64,000 nt of DNA. It comes from Todiramphus chloris collaris. Lineage: Eukaryota > Chordata > Aves > Coraciiformes > Alcedinidae. Shown piece after piece: positions 10,736-24,700 of this stretch. Below the pieces are notes generated by a model that was not told the DNA's origin, ran no database searches, and saw only the letters and a program-made list of their open reading frames with translations. The stretch's first letter is position 1. Each line of letters opens with the position of its first letter. The position numbers and the translations under genes were made by a program. The stretch covers positions 40,524,660 through 40,588,659 of the forward strand of contig JANVCC010000010.1 of assembly GCA_025345505.1 (NCBI GenBank), read 5' to 3'.

Positions 10736-13700
10736 GGTTTTTGTGTTTCTAAACTATTTAACTTGTAGTTTTTCTAAACTATATAACTTGAAGTTTTAAC
10801 TCCACTCCCAATCCCATCATCTTTCACCACTGTTGTTACCTTTTTGATGCTCTTTGAACATAAGCACATCTTCCATGCCTGCCTGTTGATAAGATGGCAG
10901 CAGGGAGTCATGGCATGACATTCCAAGTCACAGCTCCAGTGACTCAATGGAATATCCTTTGATGATTTTCTGAAATACCCAAAATTCCCGTTTACTGGTT
11001 GTATTAGGCGTGAGTGCTGCTTCTTTTTCTTTTATCTGACAAAATTCTGCAAATGGGTTTCATGGAACACAATATTAAAGTGTTTTTTTCCCCCCTTTCT
11101 TGCTTTTGTCCAGCAAGCATCATCTTTCCTAAAATGAGAAGAGTTCTTCAAAAAAGAGAAAAGGACAAGCAGCAAAGGCAGCAGAAACTAAGACCTTGTC
11201 AGCATATATGAATGCAGTTGAAGCTAGGCTGATTAAATAAAGCTCCCCTGATTCTGAACATTAAAATGTCCTCTTGAATTTTTGAAAACTTACGTGCGTT
11301 TCAACACTGCTGAGAAAAGGAGAACCTAATAGAGTGACTGGAAAATTAGAAGACCAAAATATTTTACTTGGGGATTTTCTTTTGATCAGAAGAGGGGGAG
11401 AAAGAGCAGAAAAAAAATTTGGTTTTGGATAAAATTTTAATTCTTTTCATTCAGGGCCAAGCTCTCAGTTTCATTATCAAGAGTTAAGGACTGATAGCAC
11501 ATTCCACTGGTATTTAGATTTCACCTGAGTAATCTTGCCTTCCTCACAACTATCCTGCCCATATGAAGGATCAGCAGTACTTTTGACCATCTTTCTTGAA
11601 GTTATGTGACTTACCTCCAGCCTAACCTCTGTCTTACTCTAGTACAGAGACAAGGGAGAACCAACCTACTACACCAATTGCAAAGTGCTCCTTTTTTGGC
11701 GCATGCTGAACTGAAAAGATATTTTAGTTAGTTTTTAATACATAAGTAAAAGAGTTGAATGAAAGGACTTTTGTAACTTGACTTACTATAGGTGTAGTAT
11801 GACAAACATACGTGCTCTCTGATTTTTGAATTTTTTTAGCAAACAGGTGAAGGCAAAATGACAATCTGCATCACTCACTCTTGGACTAGATTTAGCTGGT
11901 AAATGGCAAAGTGTTATAGAAGTCTCGAATGTGATAGTAGCATTAAAAAAGATGCAAGTGATAGTTTGAGCCTAACATGCATGCACTATAAGTCTAGATG
12001 TCTGTGTACTGTTGACATTTAAGTGCATATTTTCCACAGTGTGGTTGAAATGATGTTTGTGTCTTTGTGGTCATTTTGTTATGTCTCTGTAGCTGCTCAT
12101 TTTCAGCAATTTTTAAACACTGACTTTTAACATTGAGTCAGTTTTGACTACAGCTTTGTAATTTGTTTTTTAAATGTATGCTACATTAGAAACCAAACGT
12201 AAATTTCTCTCATTTACAGTAGGTTGAATGTAAGATAATTTTCTGTGATCTCATCTGTGGAGGAGTCAATTAAGAATCCTTGCTACTTCCTAATGCGTTC
12301 ACTTGCTATTCATTTTGTGTACTTTGATAGAAGATCAAGCTTGAATATATTTGATTTTTTTTTTCTTTTTTTTTTTTTGGTAAGAGGTCTTTGTGGATCC
12401 ATATCATTGCATGTTTTTTTTTCTAGCTTAGTGTAATGCGAATAGCTCACATTAGCTCAAAGTTCTTTAAGTTATTTTGTGAGTGTCAAGTAACTAATTT
12501 AGGGACTTCTGTCTGACTGCCTGGGAAACTCTGGAAAACAGTATCAGTCTCTGGGGCCATTTTGGGCAGTTCTTTGGTTTGCTTTTTAATTTATTCTTCA
12601 CTGTTTGTAATCTGTTTTAGAAAGGTAGGCAGCCATACTGGATACAACACTGTCTAACTGATGGCTTGAATGTTGAGCAGGGAAGTAGTTAACAGCTTTG
12701 AATGTGTGTTTTGTCAACCTCTTTCAGAGTCAATAACCCACTGAAATAAGGGAATCTATTGTCATAATCATCTGTTGCCAGACTGAATAAGAAATCACTA
12801 GGCTTATTCAGGTTTGACTGGCCACTTTAACAACTACAAGGATTAAATCCTAGCAATTCTGCCAGGCAGACTTCTAGTCTGGTTGCTTCTAGTGAGTTTA
12901 TCATCATGAGAAGTCTTTTTAGTTTGTTTTATTTCTTTTATCTTCCTTTTTTTTTTTTAAGAGAAAGATATCTGAAGAAGCCTTTGGAAATAACAAAAAT
13001 TACTGATCTTGGATCCTTGGATTCAGTTGCATGTGTTACGTTTCATAGTTTCCAGGTTTGATCCTAGTCACCTGTAAACTGACTGCTTCTAGACACCAGA
13101 GAGAATGAATTTCTCCAGTCACTCCTTCAAAAGAGTCACAGTAGGCTAAAATAAGCAAGATGTCCAGACTCCACTTGTCTAGATGATAAGCCAGCTCTAT
13201 GAGGCACATGTAAGCCTGTGTATCTTAAGATGCTTTCTGTGTCCTTTGCTACAGGCACCTGCTGTTTCAAAACATCATTCCCACAATAGGGTGGAAAAAC
13301 CTGAATACAGTCCCAGTATGTGGTTTTCTTTCTGAGTCAGGATGACTTTACTTCTACTGTGCATTTTGTCACTGATACTGTTTACCTTGATTCTTCTCAT
13401 CCTGAAGTGGGGTATGTAAGTGGTTTGGTGATTGGAAACCAAGTGCAGTGACAGCATCTCTTACAAAGTTCTTGGTCAGTTTATTGCTGGATGACTGAAG
13501 TCCTTCTGCTATTGTTTGCTCTGTGAAGAAATACACTTCATTCACATATTAACATATTTGTCCCTATTTTCCTATATTCTTTGAATTATGTTTTATCATG
13601 TTAAAACTAATAGAGTAATATGTGGATGAGAAAAATAAATATTTGTCCACATATTCTACATTGTGAAACGCCTTTTCCTGTGTGTTAGCAGGATTATACA

Positions 13701-14734
13701 GAGCCAATTAATGTGAGACTTCTGAAGAGTAAAGTAAAATCAGTTTCCATAGTTATTAAGGCTCATTGCAAGGGTTTGCTAGAGTCAATGACATCATGAT
13801 AACCAGATTTGGACCAGGTGTGGTCTAAAGTGTACACCAAGTGTACAAACCTATAAGCACTTTTTAAAACACCTGTTCTGGTATAGCTACAGGCTGCTGT
13901 TGGCAGATCTCCTTCTCCCTAACTCACTCGGCTTCTGCTCATACTGATGGAAACTTTAGTGCAGTAACTTCATGGAACATAATTCAATGATGTTAAAATT
14001 GGATAATTCATTCCTTTCCCTCTCCCATTTTATTTCTTTCTATTAAATACATTTCAGGCTCAGAAGTAACAAAGGAGCTGGGTTCGTGACCTGAATATAG
14101 CTGAAATTTACCTGCAGATTGCTTACAGCCCCATCACATGTTCCTTCCATTTTCAAACTGCATCTCTCTCTAGTACTATCACATCAGTTTTTCATGTAGA
14201 GGTTTTGAGGCACTGAGTTCCAACCATTTTCATTTTATGATGATCAGTCAATGCATGGAAATCAAATCCTGATTTATTCCAGTCATTAAGTGGCAAAGAT
14301 TTGGACTGCAAGCAATGCTCTATGCCAGAAAAAGACTTTTCTGGTGCTCCAGCATGCATCTTGCAATCTTCACACAGTGAGAGCCACAGAACTGGGGTCT
14401 CCTTCCTTGCAGAGTGAATGGAGCAAGTAAGGTTTTTGCCAGAAGCAAGATGGAGGTGGCCTCCAGAGATCCAACCCAGTGTCCCCTACAGACTGGAGCA
14501 GTTCCAAACTGCCATAACATTTGCCTCAGCATCATCTCTTAGCTCAGTTCCTTTCTCTTCAAATATCTGAACTACCTGGCAGTTTCTGTATAGGCCTAGT
14601 GTGAGAGTTACACTTGAAGTAATGCCAAATGAAGCCTAGTGTTAGGCATGAAGGTTACTCACTTCTGTGTCATTGTTGCACAGACACAGAGGATTTTCAA
14701 TATATGGCACCAAATACTGCATAGGTCAAGGTTA
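10736..14734. other. Presumed intron, no firm gene
   Basis: AT-rich sequence with poly-T tracts (for example near 12355-12380 and 12950). Only one exon-like arrangement, at 11114, deserves mention and it is listed separately. No repeat family is recognised with confidence. Confidence 0.55.
11114..11241 (+). other. Exon-like segment: acceptor, short ORF end, AATAAA
   Basis: A long pyrimidine tract ending TTGCTTTTGTCCAG (to 11113) forms a good 3' splice site. Downstream, one frame reads about 30 residues, basic and glutamine-rich (SIIFPKMRRVLQKREKDK then QQRQQKLRPCQHI), and stops at 11209-11211. An AATAAA follows at 11236-11241. Together these make a minimal alternative terminal exon. I know of no matching protein, and such combinations arise by chance in introns. 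Confidence 0.18.
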
Positions 14735-14802
14735 GCATGATGTTAAGACAGTTATTTAAAATGCATATGCATGATGTTAAGACAGTTATTTAAAATGCAT
14801 AT
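14735..14802 (+). repeat. 34-bp perfect tandem duplication
   Basis: The 34-base unit beginning GCATGATGTTAAGACAG and ending AAAATGCATAT is present twice with no gap (14735-14768 and 14769-14802). The copies are identical, so the event is recent. Confidence 0.97.
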
Positions 14803-14946
14803 GTACTGCTGCTGAAGTTAGTATTGTGGACCCTCAAATTAATTTTCTGAAAATTTGTGGCACTTGTGAAGAGACAGAAACACAAAAAATGCATTTTTTG
14901 GAAGCAGTGAGCAATGACAAGGTAAAAAGGGCCCAAGAAGTTTGTT

Positions 14947-14948
14947 TA

Positions 14949-14982
<34 letters not shown>

Positions 14983-14985
14983 TTT
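14947..14985 (+). repeat. (TA)n followed by T21
   Basis: An AT dinucleotide run (14947-14964) merges into 21 consecutive T. This is simple-sequence DNA. The reverse strand gives the meaningless KKKK/IYIYI end of an open frame. Confidence 0.95.
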
Positions 14986-16680
14986 AAACTTACTTCCATA
15001 AATTGCTTATTGTTTGTTTTAAAAAAGCCTGAATGTCCATCTCTATCTGCATATGTGTGCACTAGGTCCCAGGTGTGCCCCTGCTGTGCTGGGGAGCACA
15101 CAAGAGACATTTCCTGCACTTTACTGCTTGAGGCATTGTCCTCCTTCAATCCAGCCCTCTCATTCATTGCTTCTGTGAGATAAAATAACATAGCGTTCAG
15201 TGACCCATACTACCAACTTTCCATTTCGAGAGCCTGAAATAGATTTTCCTTGTCTCTGACACGTGAAAATCCTGTCTGTGTCTTGCAACCCATTGCCTGG
15301 AGTGTGAAGGAGAGCAAACAACCGATAGGGATATCCTGGAGTTTAATGCAGCAGAGATCTGTTTGCAGAGCACCAGAAAACAACTTTTCTTGCCATCTGT
15401 TACAAAACCAGCTTCCACTGAAGCCTCTAAAGACTTCTAGGCTTGGCCCGGGTAATCATAAAATGTACATCTTGCTGGACAAAGACGAGTGCACGTGCAG
15501 TGCTTCCCCATCCAGGGTAATGCAGAGTAACTGCAGTAACAGAAAGGATTAGCAATAAAGTTAACAGCTGTTGTTGGTACAGTGGTTATATAAGTCCAAA
15601 AGCGCTAGGGAAACATGTTCTGGACTTGCATATCTGTAGACTTATATGTAGTCATGAATATGAGTTGTTGTCTGAGAGTATTCACAGTCAGAAAAAAGTC
15701 GTAAGTCAAATCCATTAATGTCTAGGTGCTCAATATCAAAGTTTTGTGGAAGGTGCTACTCTTGAAGAGAATTATAAATTAATCTGGTTTTCTTCTTCAA
15801 CAAAGAATGTTTTCAGAAGAGTGCAATTAAACCTGATGAGGAACCTGTTCAGTCTGTCCAGCCAAACTTGGTGCCCCAGAGGTCAGAAGTGCTGCCAGCT
15901 GGGCTGCACAGGTGGCTGGATCTCACTTGTAGGTTTTTTGTCTTCTCTAACTTGATCACTTAATACAGTTTGAGAAATATTTTCTGAGTAAACACTGCAG
16001 CCCATGTTTTCAGTGATGAAAAGATGATTTGGGAAGAATTTTCCTTCTGTAAATACCAGTAATAATACTAGAGATTTGCATTCTATCATTCATACGCTTT
16101 AAAGAAAAAAAAATTAAAAATCATCCTGAGAAATGAAAAAGATGTATTACACCAGTAGGTCCATTCCACCTTGCAGAAAAGAAAAGGGAAACAAATTCTA
16201 TGTTAACTTGTTACCCTTTTTATATATTTTCTTTTTCCTATTTGTGTAGCAGTGCTTTCGAAACTTTCAAAACACTATTGCTCCATAGTGTTTAGATATA
16301 TAGAGAATATACAGGAACAACAGATGCTTCACTCTCTTTGCTTTGCTTTGTTTTCCACATTATAGAACACATTACAGAGAAGCTCTTTCATGCTGTTTCC
16401 ACCCCAGCCCAATACTTTTTTTTTTTACTGAAGACTTCTGACACCCCTTTAAATAGTAGTTTTAGTTAATTTCCCAATTATTAAGAATATACCCACTCAG
16501 TGAAACATTCTAAACAGCACAATTGTAAAGATTAATTGTTCAGATATAATTAGAGCCATGCTCTGTTCTTTAAAAGCACTGGTGAATATCTACAGTCACA
16601 TTATTTAAATCATGTATAGCTATCTTGGACTAATTCCATTATCTCTAAAATCAAAATCTGTTCCATATCCTCCTGCTTGC

Positions 16681-16762
16681 GGTATTTTTATTGTGGCATG
16701 ATGTCAGTTTCTTCAAGGTACTACTGAGACTAGTCTTTGCATCCTTAAAAACACAAACAAAA
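16681..16762 (+). repeat. Dispersed repeat copy A
   Basis: The ~80-base block GTATTTTTATTGTGGCATG..ATGTCAGT..AGGTACTA..GAGACTAGTCTTT..ATCCTTAAAAACAC is repeated in diverged form at 17501-17588, 820 bases downstream, in the same orientation. It may be an unnamed interspersed repeat or an old local duplication. I cannot name the family. Confidence 0.7.
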
Positions 16763-17500
16763 CATGGTGAAACTCTTCAGAGCAGAATTGAAACAATTGC
16801 TTCTCTCTAGTGGTCATTCCCTTCAGACTTCGGAACAGAAGGCAAAGCTTGTTTTTTTTTGTGGAGCACTTTTCTGAAGATTAAGTGAGAAATAATTACT
16901 ACTTTTCAGTTGTGGGAAGCAGTGGGACGCAAGGCAAGAATAGTTGGGGGGGGTGTGTGTGTTGAAAGACAGGGAGGAGATGATGGTGTTAATGGAAAAG
17001 AAGTGGGTGGTAATCGCACATTAAAGACTCTGGGATATTAACCTTTGACTTGCACATGTTGTTTATTTCATGCTTGATTAATGGTTTTAAAATATAGAAG
17101 GAAGGGCACCTTTTGGCCTTTTAAACAATGCACACCTTCAGTGAAACGCTTCTCTTTGTTTTGGTTGTTTATTGGAAAAGGGAAAATCGAATGGTGTTAT
17201 TCAGACTCCCACCCATTTGATTGCATTTATAGCAGTAGTTGATGGCCTCTTACTTGGAGCTGGGAGATTTCATTGAAAGTGCAACACATGCCACATTCAT
17301 CCAGAGGATTAACTGAATTCTCTGAATTAGGAGGGTGACCTTGTCAACCACAGTGTGTTTGGCTACATGAGGTATTGATTCTTTTTGCTTTTTGGGGAGT
17401 TTTGTTTGTTTGTTTGTGTGGTTTGTTTTTGTTTTTTTAAATATCCCTGAAGCTTGTATGTTAGCTTATCCATGTTCCCTTCCCAGTTTATATTTTGGAA

Positions 17501-17588
17501 TGTATTTTTAATGTGACATGATGTCAGTGTTTTCCAGGTACTAGTGAAAACAGTCTTTTATCCCTAAAAAAACCCACCCAAACAAACA
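17501..17588 (+). repeat. Dispersed repeat copy B
   Basis: The block reads TGTATTTTTAATGTGACATG..ATGTCAGTGT..AGGTACTAGTGAAAACAGTCTTTTATCCCTAAAAAA and aligns by eye with copy A at 16681. Flanking bases do not align clearly, so the shared unit seems limited to about 80-90 bp. Confidence 0.7.
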
Positions 17589-20500
17589 GTGAGTGTTGGA
17601 CAAAATTCTGCCTCTGCCACACATGTAGGATCCTGTTGATTACCAGTGGGAACCTTGCATGCTTGTAAGAGCCCTTCTGGGTTTATAAGCCTCTGGTATG
17701 CATTGAGACATGCTAGCTCTGGGATGAATGAATTGGGTTGGGTACTACTTTGCTGACAGTGTTACTGAATTTCATGTTTTAACCCACAGAGTAGTCACCT
17801 TTGTATAAGAACCCCTCGTGCTTCCAAAGCAGATTCGGTGTGATCAGTGCAATTTATTTGATGTTGGTGTTTTAAGATCCTTAAAAACTCAAATTCCCTC
17901 TTCTCAGTGTGAGGTTTTTTAAGGCTGTTTAAGGTCTTTGGGTACCAAGTTCTCCTTGAATTGTACAGGTCCCTTCTATAGCTGTGAAATTATAACCCCA
18001 AAGGTCTTGTGGGGAAACAATCCCCATTTTCCTCCAAACCTTAGTCCAAATTTCTTTAAACAATATAGTGTATCAGTATATATATTGTTAGTTCTATACA
18101 TGTTTTACCTTGCTTTACATGAGTTAAACAGCTCGTGTACATATTCACCTACAAAGAGCACTGGATTGAAAAATCAGCATAATGAAATGTTTAGTGTTGT
18201 AAACTTTACTCTGTTTGCATAGCATGCAGTTTTATTTCTGTAAATATCAGATATTCATATCTGTTATTTATGTAAATTTTTATGTCTGCTATAGATTTGC
18301 AGTCTTTGCATATTCTCTATTGAACTTTGATTATGCTGTTTGTAAAACATAGACAAGAATTGAATGCCCATTCCTGGTGATCATGAAGCATTTTCTTCCT
18401 TCTCAGAAGTACACTTAATCTTTTAATTTTATCAAAGGTAGAATTTAAATAGATACATCTGAAAAGCTAAGGGAATGGGTGTGGGTTTGTTTGTTATGGA
18501 GCTTCTGGTAAATGGTATGCGTCTGTGAAAAGAGCTGCCGTGTGTAGGAGTACTGGTGTTTGAACCGCTGATTGCAGCCAAAGGTTACTGGAGTGAAGAC
18601 AAATGAATCCTTCAAGGCAATTAAAAGTAATGTAGTTGATGAAACGGAAGCTGCTAATCCCTGTCAGTTTCATATAATTTTAGATTTAGGTCAGCATTCC
18701 AGTGACAGAGGCTACACCAAAGGTGAAAACCACTGCTAAAATTTGTGTATGGACGGTGTGCAGTGGCATGTCTTTTGGGGAAGAAGGAGTACCAGGAGCA
18801 TTTCACACTAATACTCTACACGCTCCAGTGAATACATTTCGAGGTCCTGATCCTACTGTTTTTAATGTACCAGTGCCTGTTTTAGAGACTACTTTTCCAT
18901 TTTCAGCCAGGATGCACAGGTTTAACGAAGATGCTGCACTTATTATAGACCTGTGTGAAACGGAGTCAGAGGCAAAGAATGCTTTAAGCATGGGTTGAGC
19001 AACCAGCAAAGGTCAGAGTGAGCCTGGACCTGCTTATAGCATGCTGTGAAGACTGAAGTTTTCATTACATATTTTACCTCAGCAGAGAGATCTAAATGAA
19101 TTTAATTCTTATAGCAGGAAAGAAGTGGGAAGGGGAAAAGGGTGGAGTAACAGGATAGAAGACCACGGGATTCAAAAAATGCAGGGGAATGTAATAAGCA
19201 TGTGTGGTTCTGGAAAGAAGGCTGATTAAAAAAACCCCAAAACTTCCTGGTATTAACTAAAATAATACAAATCCAAACAAGCTTAAAATAGACATCTTTC
19301 CTATATTTCCATTGGGAAAAAAAAAAAAAAAAAACAACCCCAAAACCAAACCAGTAATGAAACCATCGCTGAATTTTATCAATTTTGTTTGTTATTTTAA
19401 GATGAGACTTGTGTGTTGTCTCAGGTTCAAATATCAGGTTTCTGGGCTCTCAGAAAAATGCATGTAAACTATTGGGTAGTTTAAGGGTCATCACTTAAGT
19501 ACTGCTAAGAGCAGAGTGCTATCTATGTTAGCAAAGGAAGATTAAAGAGGAAAAACCAGCTGAACCCAGAGGTCATAGCATCCTCTAAGCAGGTCATCTC
19601 AGTGAACTTTTAATATATAGAAGTTTTAAATTACTGTGCTACAAGCAGAATTTGGTTTCATAACATTTCATAGTATGCTTTTACTATACATTTACACATA
19701 CGGAGCCTAAAAAAGATTGGGTTAGGTAGACCCATGTAATGGGTAAATGTCACGTAAATCAGTCTTTGCTTTCTGTACCTTTGTTGCTTTAACCTCAAGG
19801 AACTTGGTGGAAGCTGGTGGACACAACTGCCCTAACTGCCTCATTCACAGTGCCAGGTCAGTGCGACATGTGCCTCGAAGTCACTTTGAGCTCCTTATGT
19901 ATTACCTGTTTTCACACTTGAAGAAGGAGTCTTACAGTGCAAAGCAGGATTTTTTTTTTTTCTCTGAAATTCAGCACATTTTTATTATAACTAATCTACG
20001 AGAGAAATAATGCTGTGAAAAGCAAGTATTTTTCCTGCCGTACATTTGTACAGTGTATGCCCCTGCTGTAATGTAGAGGTTCAGGGAATCTAAAATATCT
20101 TTATGGCTATAGTAGTTGCATTTTTGTGTGGTTTCTAAAAGTAATATTAAGAGAGAAAGCTCACATGGTGTTCATCACCTTTATAACGATCCCTTTTACT
20201 TCAAGGAATTTCTCTACTCACACATTTAAGTCAAGGCAAATACATCATATCAAAAAATATACCTCAAAGCAGAAATCCACAAAATGCCTTTCATCCCCAT
20301 CCTTCTCCATCTTATCTGAGCATCAGTCATCATCTTTTCTGTACTGAGGATGTCTCACATTGTGAAGATATGTCCTGCACCTTTATCCTCTGGTCCTCAG
20401 ATAGTCATCTGTTGGTTTGAGCACTGTGGTGCCAAAACCGTGTCTGTTAGCCAGTAACACCAAGGAGAGATCATGCCAGCTCTGAATGACTGCAGGACTG

Positions 20501-21742
20501 TACCTGAGTCCTTCTGAGAAGAATGAGTACCATCCTGCTCTGGTATAGGTTTTCATTCCATGTAGCAAACCCAGACAGAGGCCAAGGAAACACACCTATG
20601 CACATGCTGAGTGGTTGAAAGTTAGTTCAGGTATGTCTAACTTGTAGTCTTGATGTGAGCGTAGGTGTACCGTACAGCGTGTGTAGCCAGTGCTCCCTGC
20701 TGCTGGTAGAACAGGTTAATGTCGACTCTCTCTAGCCATCTCCTCCTCAGGGCATCCCTATGTACTGCACCTCACTTCCAAGTATATAGTGGGAAGCTGA
20801 TTTTCCTGTTCCAGGTAACTGCACTGATTATGGACAATCTTAACTGTTTCCAAAGTCAGCCTTCCTAGAAGTGTGCCAGGAAGGGCATGCAAGTGCTCTT
20901 GGCCAAGGTCAAACAAGGCCCAGTTTTTCTTTCATTGTAGCTCTCTGTGTGGCCATGGGAAAAGTAGGGGGCAAAGCGGTGGAGCAGCATGAGGAAAATA
21001 ATTTTTTAAGGCATGCTGAATTAAACATTGAAAGCTGCTGTCTGTGATAATACCCAGAACAAAGAGCTCACATCAGGTGTCATGAACACAGTGCTGCACA
21101 GTCCCAGGGAGATACTGTCCAAACTCTAGCAAAGATACCAAAATAGCAAGAGTTAAATGAATAGATGAAGAAGGTGAAGTGGGAAATGGAAGGAGATTCA
21201 GCTGGGACACAGGAAGAAAGGGGTACGTTCCTCTGCTGGCAGGGGATAGCCTGGATCAGCTATTCATTGTTCCAGGCAAAGAGACAAAAGACTTGATAGA
21301 GTGAATGGTGTCTATTTTTAGTAGAAAGAAAATGCCTTCTGCTTCTTTTGCATAAGATGTGCTACACATCTTTGTTCCTGTTTAAAGTTAGGGATTAAAT
21401 CTAGCTCTCCAGTTCAACCAAAATGCCCATAGGTGTCATGAGTATCTTTAGAGATGATGACTTGGAGATGTCATGCCCATGTTCTTACTCCTGTACCCAT
21501 TAATCCCCTGTCAACTGCAGTATGTTCTTCTGCAAGCTCAAAGGAGTGTGGAGAGAATGTGAGAAACCCAGGATAGGGTGGCAATGCCCTGCCTGTGCCA
21601 CACAGGTCCTGGGCTTCACTTTGGGGCAGCAACAGTGATCCCATCCAGCAGTGGTGTGATGAGGGAGGGCACATCCCCAGCCAAGCTGGATTTCAGTCCC
21701 AGAGGTGACAGCAACAGTCATGTGCACCAAAGTTGTCATCTA

Positions 21743-21756
21743 GTTACCATAACAAC
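21743..21756 (+). promoter_or_regulatory. RFX X-box match
   Basis: GTTACCATAACAAC fits RYYNYYATRRNRAC at every position and is close to strong X-boxes. It lies in a locally GC-richer stretch (about 21560-21800) followed by the partly palindromic CCAGGCACTCCACGCCTGG. A distal RFX element is possible. A chance match is about as likely. Confidence 0.3.
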
Positions 21757-24700
21757 AGGGCACATACTTTGTAGTCCAGGCACTCCACGCCTGGTGCGTG
21801 ATGCTCAGCAGTTGCTCTAACAAGCTAAAATCAGCTTTTATTTTATTCTTGTAACATCTATTATTTGGGATAGGGAAGAAACAGTAGCTCACAGCCATTG
21901 TGTTTTGTGATGAGTTTTTGCCAGCTTGTTCTAAAACTCGTGGGTACAAGGGAAGGGGAGGTCTAGATGGCACTGGTTTGCATTCTTATTTTGAAGATTT
22001 GGAAGATAAGCACATAGGATGTATATATGCATAGACAGAAAGCACTTGCAAAAAACAGTTTAGCGTATCTTGGAGTTGAATATCACAGTGAGATTTTGGG
22101 GGGTTTTATTCATTGTTAGCAATAGAAGATATAGTTGAGGTTTTAATAACATTGTGTTCTCACAGTTTGAAATGTCTGGAAGTTGGTCTGCTTGCTCTAT
22201 CTATAATGTGACGAACTATTAGTGAAGACCATTCTTCATTATAAAGTTAAAAAAAAATCTTTGTATGTTAAGGATCCGGAGTCAGGAATAACATGACAAA
22301 AATTTGCCTTTTCTCTCTGTGCTCAGTCTGTGCTCTCGTTCTGCTGACATTGAAGAATTATGACACAGGAAAGTGCAGAAGAAGACTTGTCATTCCTGTT
22401 ACATGACATCCCTTAGCATTCAGGAGGACTTTCATGTGCATAATGTTTTGTATGAGCACAGTTATTTACCAGCAATTCAAATTCTATTGCATTTGTTTTT
22501 GTAGACTACCTTGATATTTGGTAGTACTTAAAATAATTTCTAAGGGACCTGATTTCCACCCTAACTCTCAAAAAGACCCTAACTGTCAAAAGACCCAGGC
22601 CCTTTTAAGGTGACTCCAATCATCTTTTGACACCTTGTCATAAAATGCTCTTGATGGTTATTGCACAGCAAGACTAGTAAAAGGTTTCCTTTAAAATAAC
22701 GAGACATGCATAATATTATTTTATTACACTTTTCTCAGCTGGCTGGGTAAAATATTTTCCTGTTGACATTTTTGAAGGACAAGACAATTCTTGTTCAAGG
22801 ACGAGTTTATATGCAATGAGAAGCTGTGGTAGCAATAGCAATCTTTGCAAATCCTAATGAAAGCCATAATCCAGTGGAGTAAGTCTGCGTTGTAAAGCTA
22901 AATCATTATAATTGCCAACTACTCTTTCAAACCCACAGACCAGCAGCTCTGAAGTACCATCTTCCTGTCTAGATATACCAGTCAAGAAATTTTTTCTCAC
23001 TGTATATACATACATCACCCTCTTGTATTCCTAACTCAAGCATCTGCATTAGGAATTTAACCACAATGCCTTGAGTGCAGATGATCAGCATATTAGTGTA
23101 GTTTTCAGCTGAATCAGTACTCCCTCCAGTTGGCTTCTTTGCTCAGCGTGGTTTCCCATGTGCCACTAAGCTAACCCTTGCTCAAATTATCCTCACAAGT
23201 AACAATTCCCTACAAATATTTTGAGGGACTTTCCCGAGTGACCCACCTTGAGTAACTGGATGTATTTTACTCCTGCAATACCTTTAAGGTATTCAGTATT
23301 TTCTGACTTTGAGATAATAAAGTTTACAGTCTTGGTAGAATATTAAAAGGGTGCTTGCTACATCATGTTATTCTTGTCAAATGCTGCCTCTATTATTAGC
23401 AGGAGGAACTGCACAATATAGTAATTTGAGAACATAACAAAAAAAGTATATATTTTCCATAATAGGAAACCTTTTCTTTTTCCTATATGACCAAATTGCA
23501 GTCTGCTAAAATCAACAGATAATAAACTAGCTGGATTTTGAAGACTTCCAGAGTAATTCTAGTGCCATAAGCTGTCCAAAAATCAGCTGCTGATTTATCC
23601 AAGTTCCCAAATGCTGGCTCCATCTTTTTTTTTCAATGACATAATAATCAGTTGCACCAGAATAGGCATTTTAAAATTGAAACTATGTTATCATGAGGTG
23701 CTTCAGTATTTGGAACACTGGGTAAAATATTTGTAGCAAATCTTTGTTTCCTGGGAAGCACCAGATAAAGGCCATGCTCTTGAAAGTATGGTGCATATTT
23801 TCTTTAATGTTTATGTAGTAGTTTGTTTTATGGCAGTAATTGCATGCCACTACTGGTGAGGAAAGGCATGCTAGATAAATAGAAAAAAAAGGTGACCAAT
23901 AAGAAAAAAAAAAAAAAAAATGAATCCTCAATCTGTTTACATGAGAAAATTTAGATAACTTCAGGTTCTGTGAACAAAGAAAGTGTTAACTCTCCTCCAG
24001 GCTGCTCTCCCACTGCAGCTAAGAAGTTGTGAAAAAATAGACTCTTTCAGGGCTTGAATGTGAATAAGTTGAACTCTCCTGTTACTAGGAAATCTTTTCA
24101 GAATCAGACAGAACTGAGCAGGTTTCAGTTAGTTGTATCCCATTCATTCCCTCACCCCTTATCCTACACATGCTGATTCAGCTTGTAACAGCAAAGGTTA
24201 AGTCTTTTGAAGTCTGATCAAAGATCTCACATGGCTGCAGAGTGGTACAAGTGAAGGCACCTTGCCTTTTCTGCTCTTCCTAGTTGCAAATGTTATTGCT
24301 CTATCACAGCTATTGCTGCCATCTAAACCAGAAGCAAAAATGCAAATCTCTCTGGAACTTGGCTGGTATTTTAGTTATCAAATTATAACTAATCCAAGAG
24401 GTTGGCTAATGCTAAATGTTTTTTTCCCCTATGCTCAAATGCTGATTGCTTCTCAAATCCTACTGCCTCGCTTCCTCAGCATAACTGTCACCTCTATCTA
24501 AAATATCTTACAAGAAATATTCTGGAGTACACCTCTATCACCACTCATGTGGGAAGAAAAAGTTACCTGGTTTGTGTCTTACAGCCACTGCTTATGAATT
24601 GCTGATGTGTTTTGACATTTTAAGCCCTCCTGTGTCATTGGAATGTTGAGTGAACTGGAAAGCACTCTGTCATTAAATGTTCTTCTAAGCATGATCAAAA

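Larger units (their letters stand above)
14986..21742. other. Presumed intron, no gene recognised
   Basis: Long AT-rich stretch with scattered open frames of 60-100 codons, none with a known domain. It contains the dispersed pair at 16681 and 17501, a (TTTG)n-like stretch near 17400, an A-run at 19316-19334 and a 98-codon frame at 18702-18998 that I do not believe. Confidence 0.55.

Noticed and set aside
18702-18998. 98-codon frame preceded by an AG acceptor-like site, possible exon
   Set aside because: No donor, weak pyrimidine tract before the AG and no known domain. Length is within chance for 64 kb.
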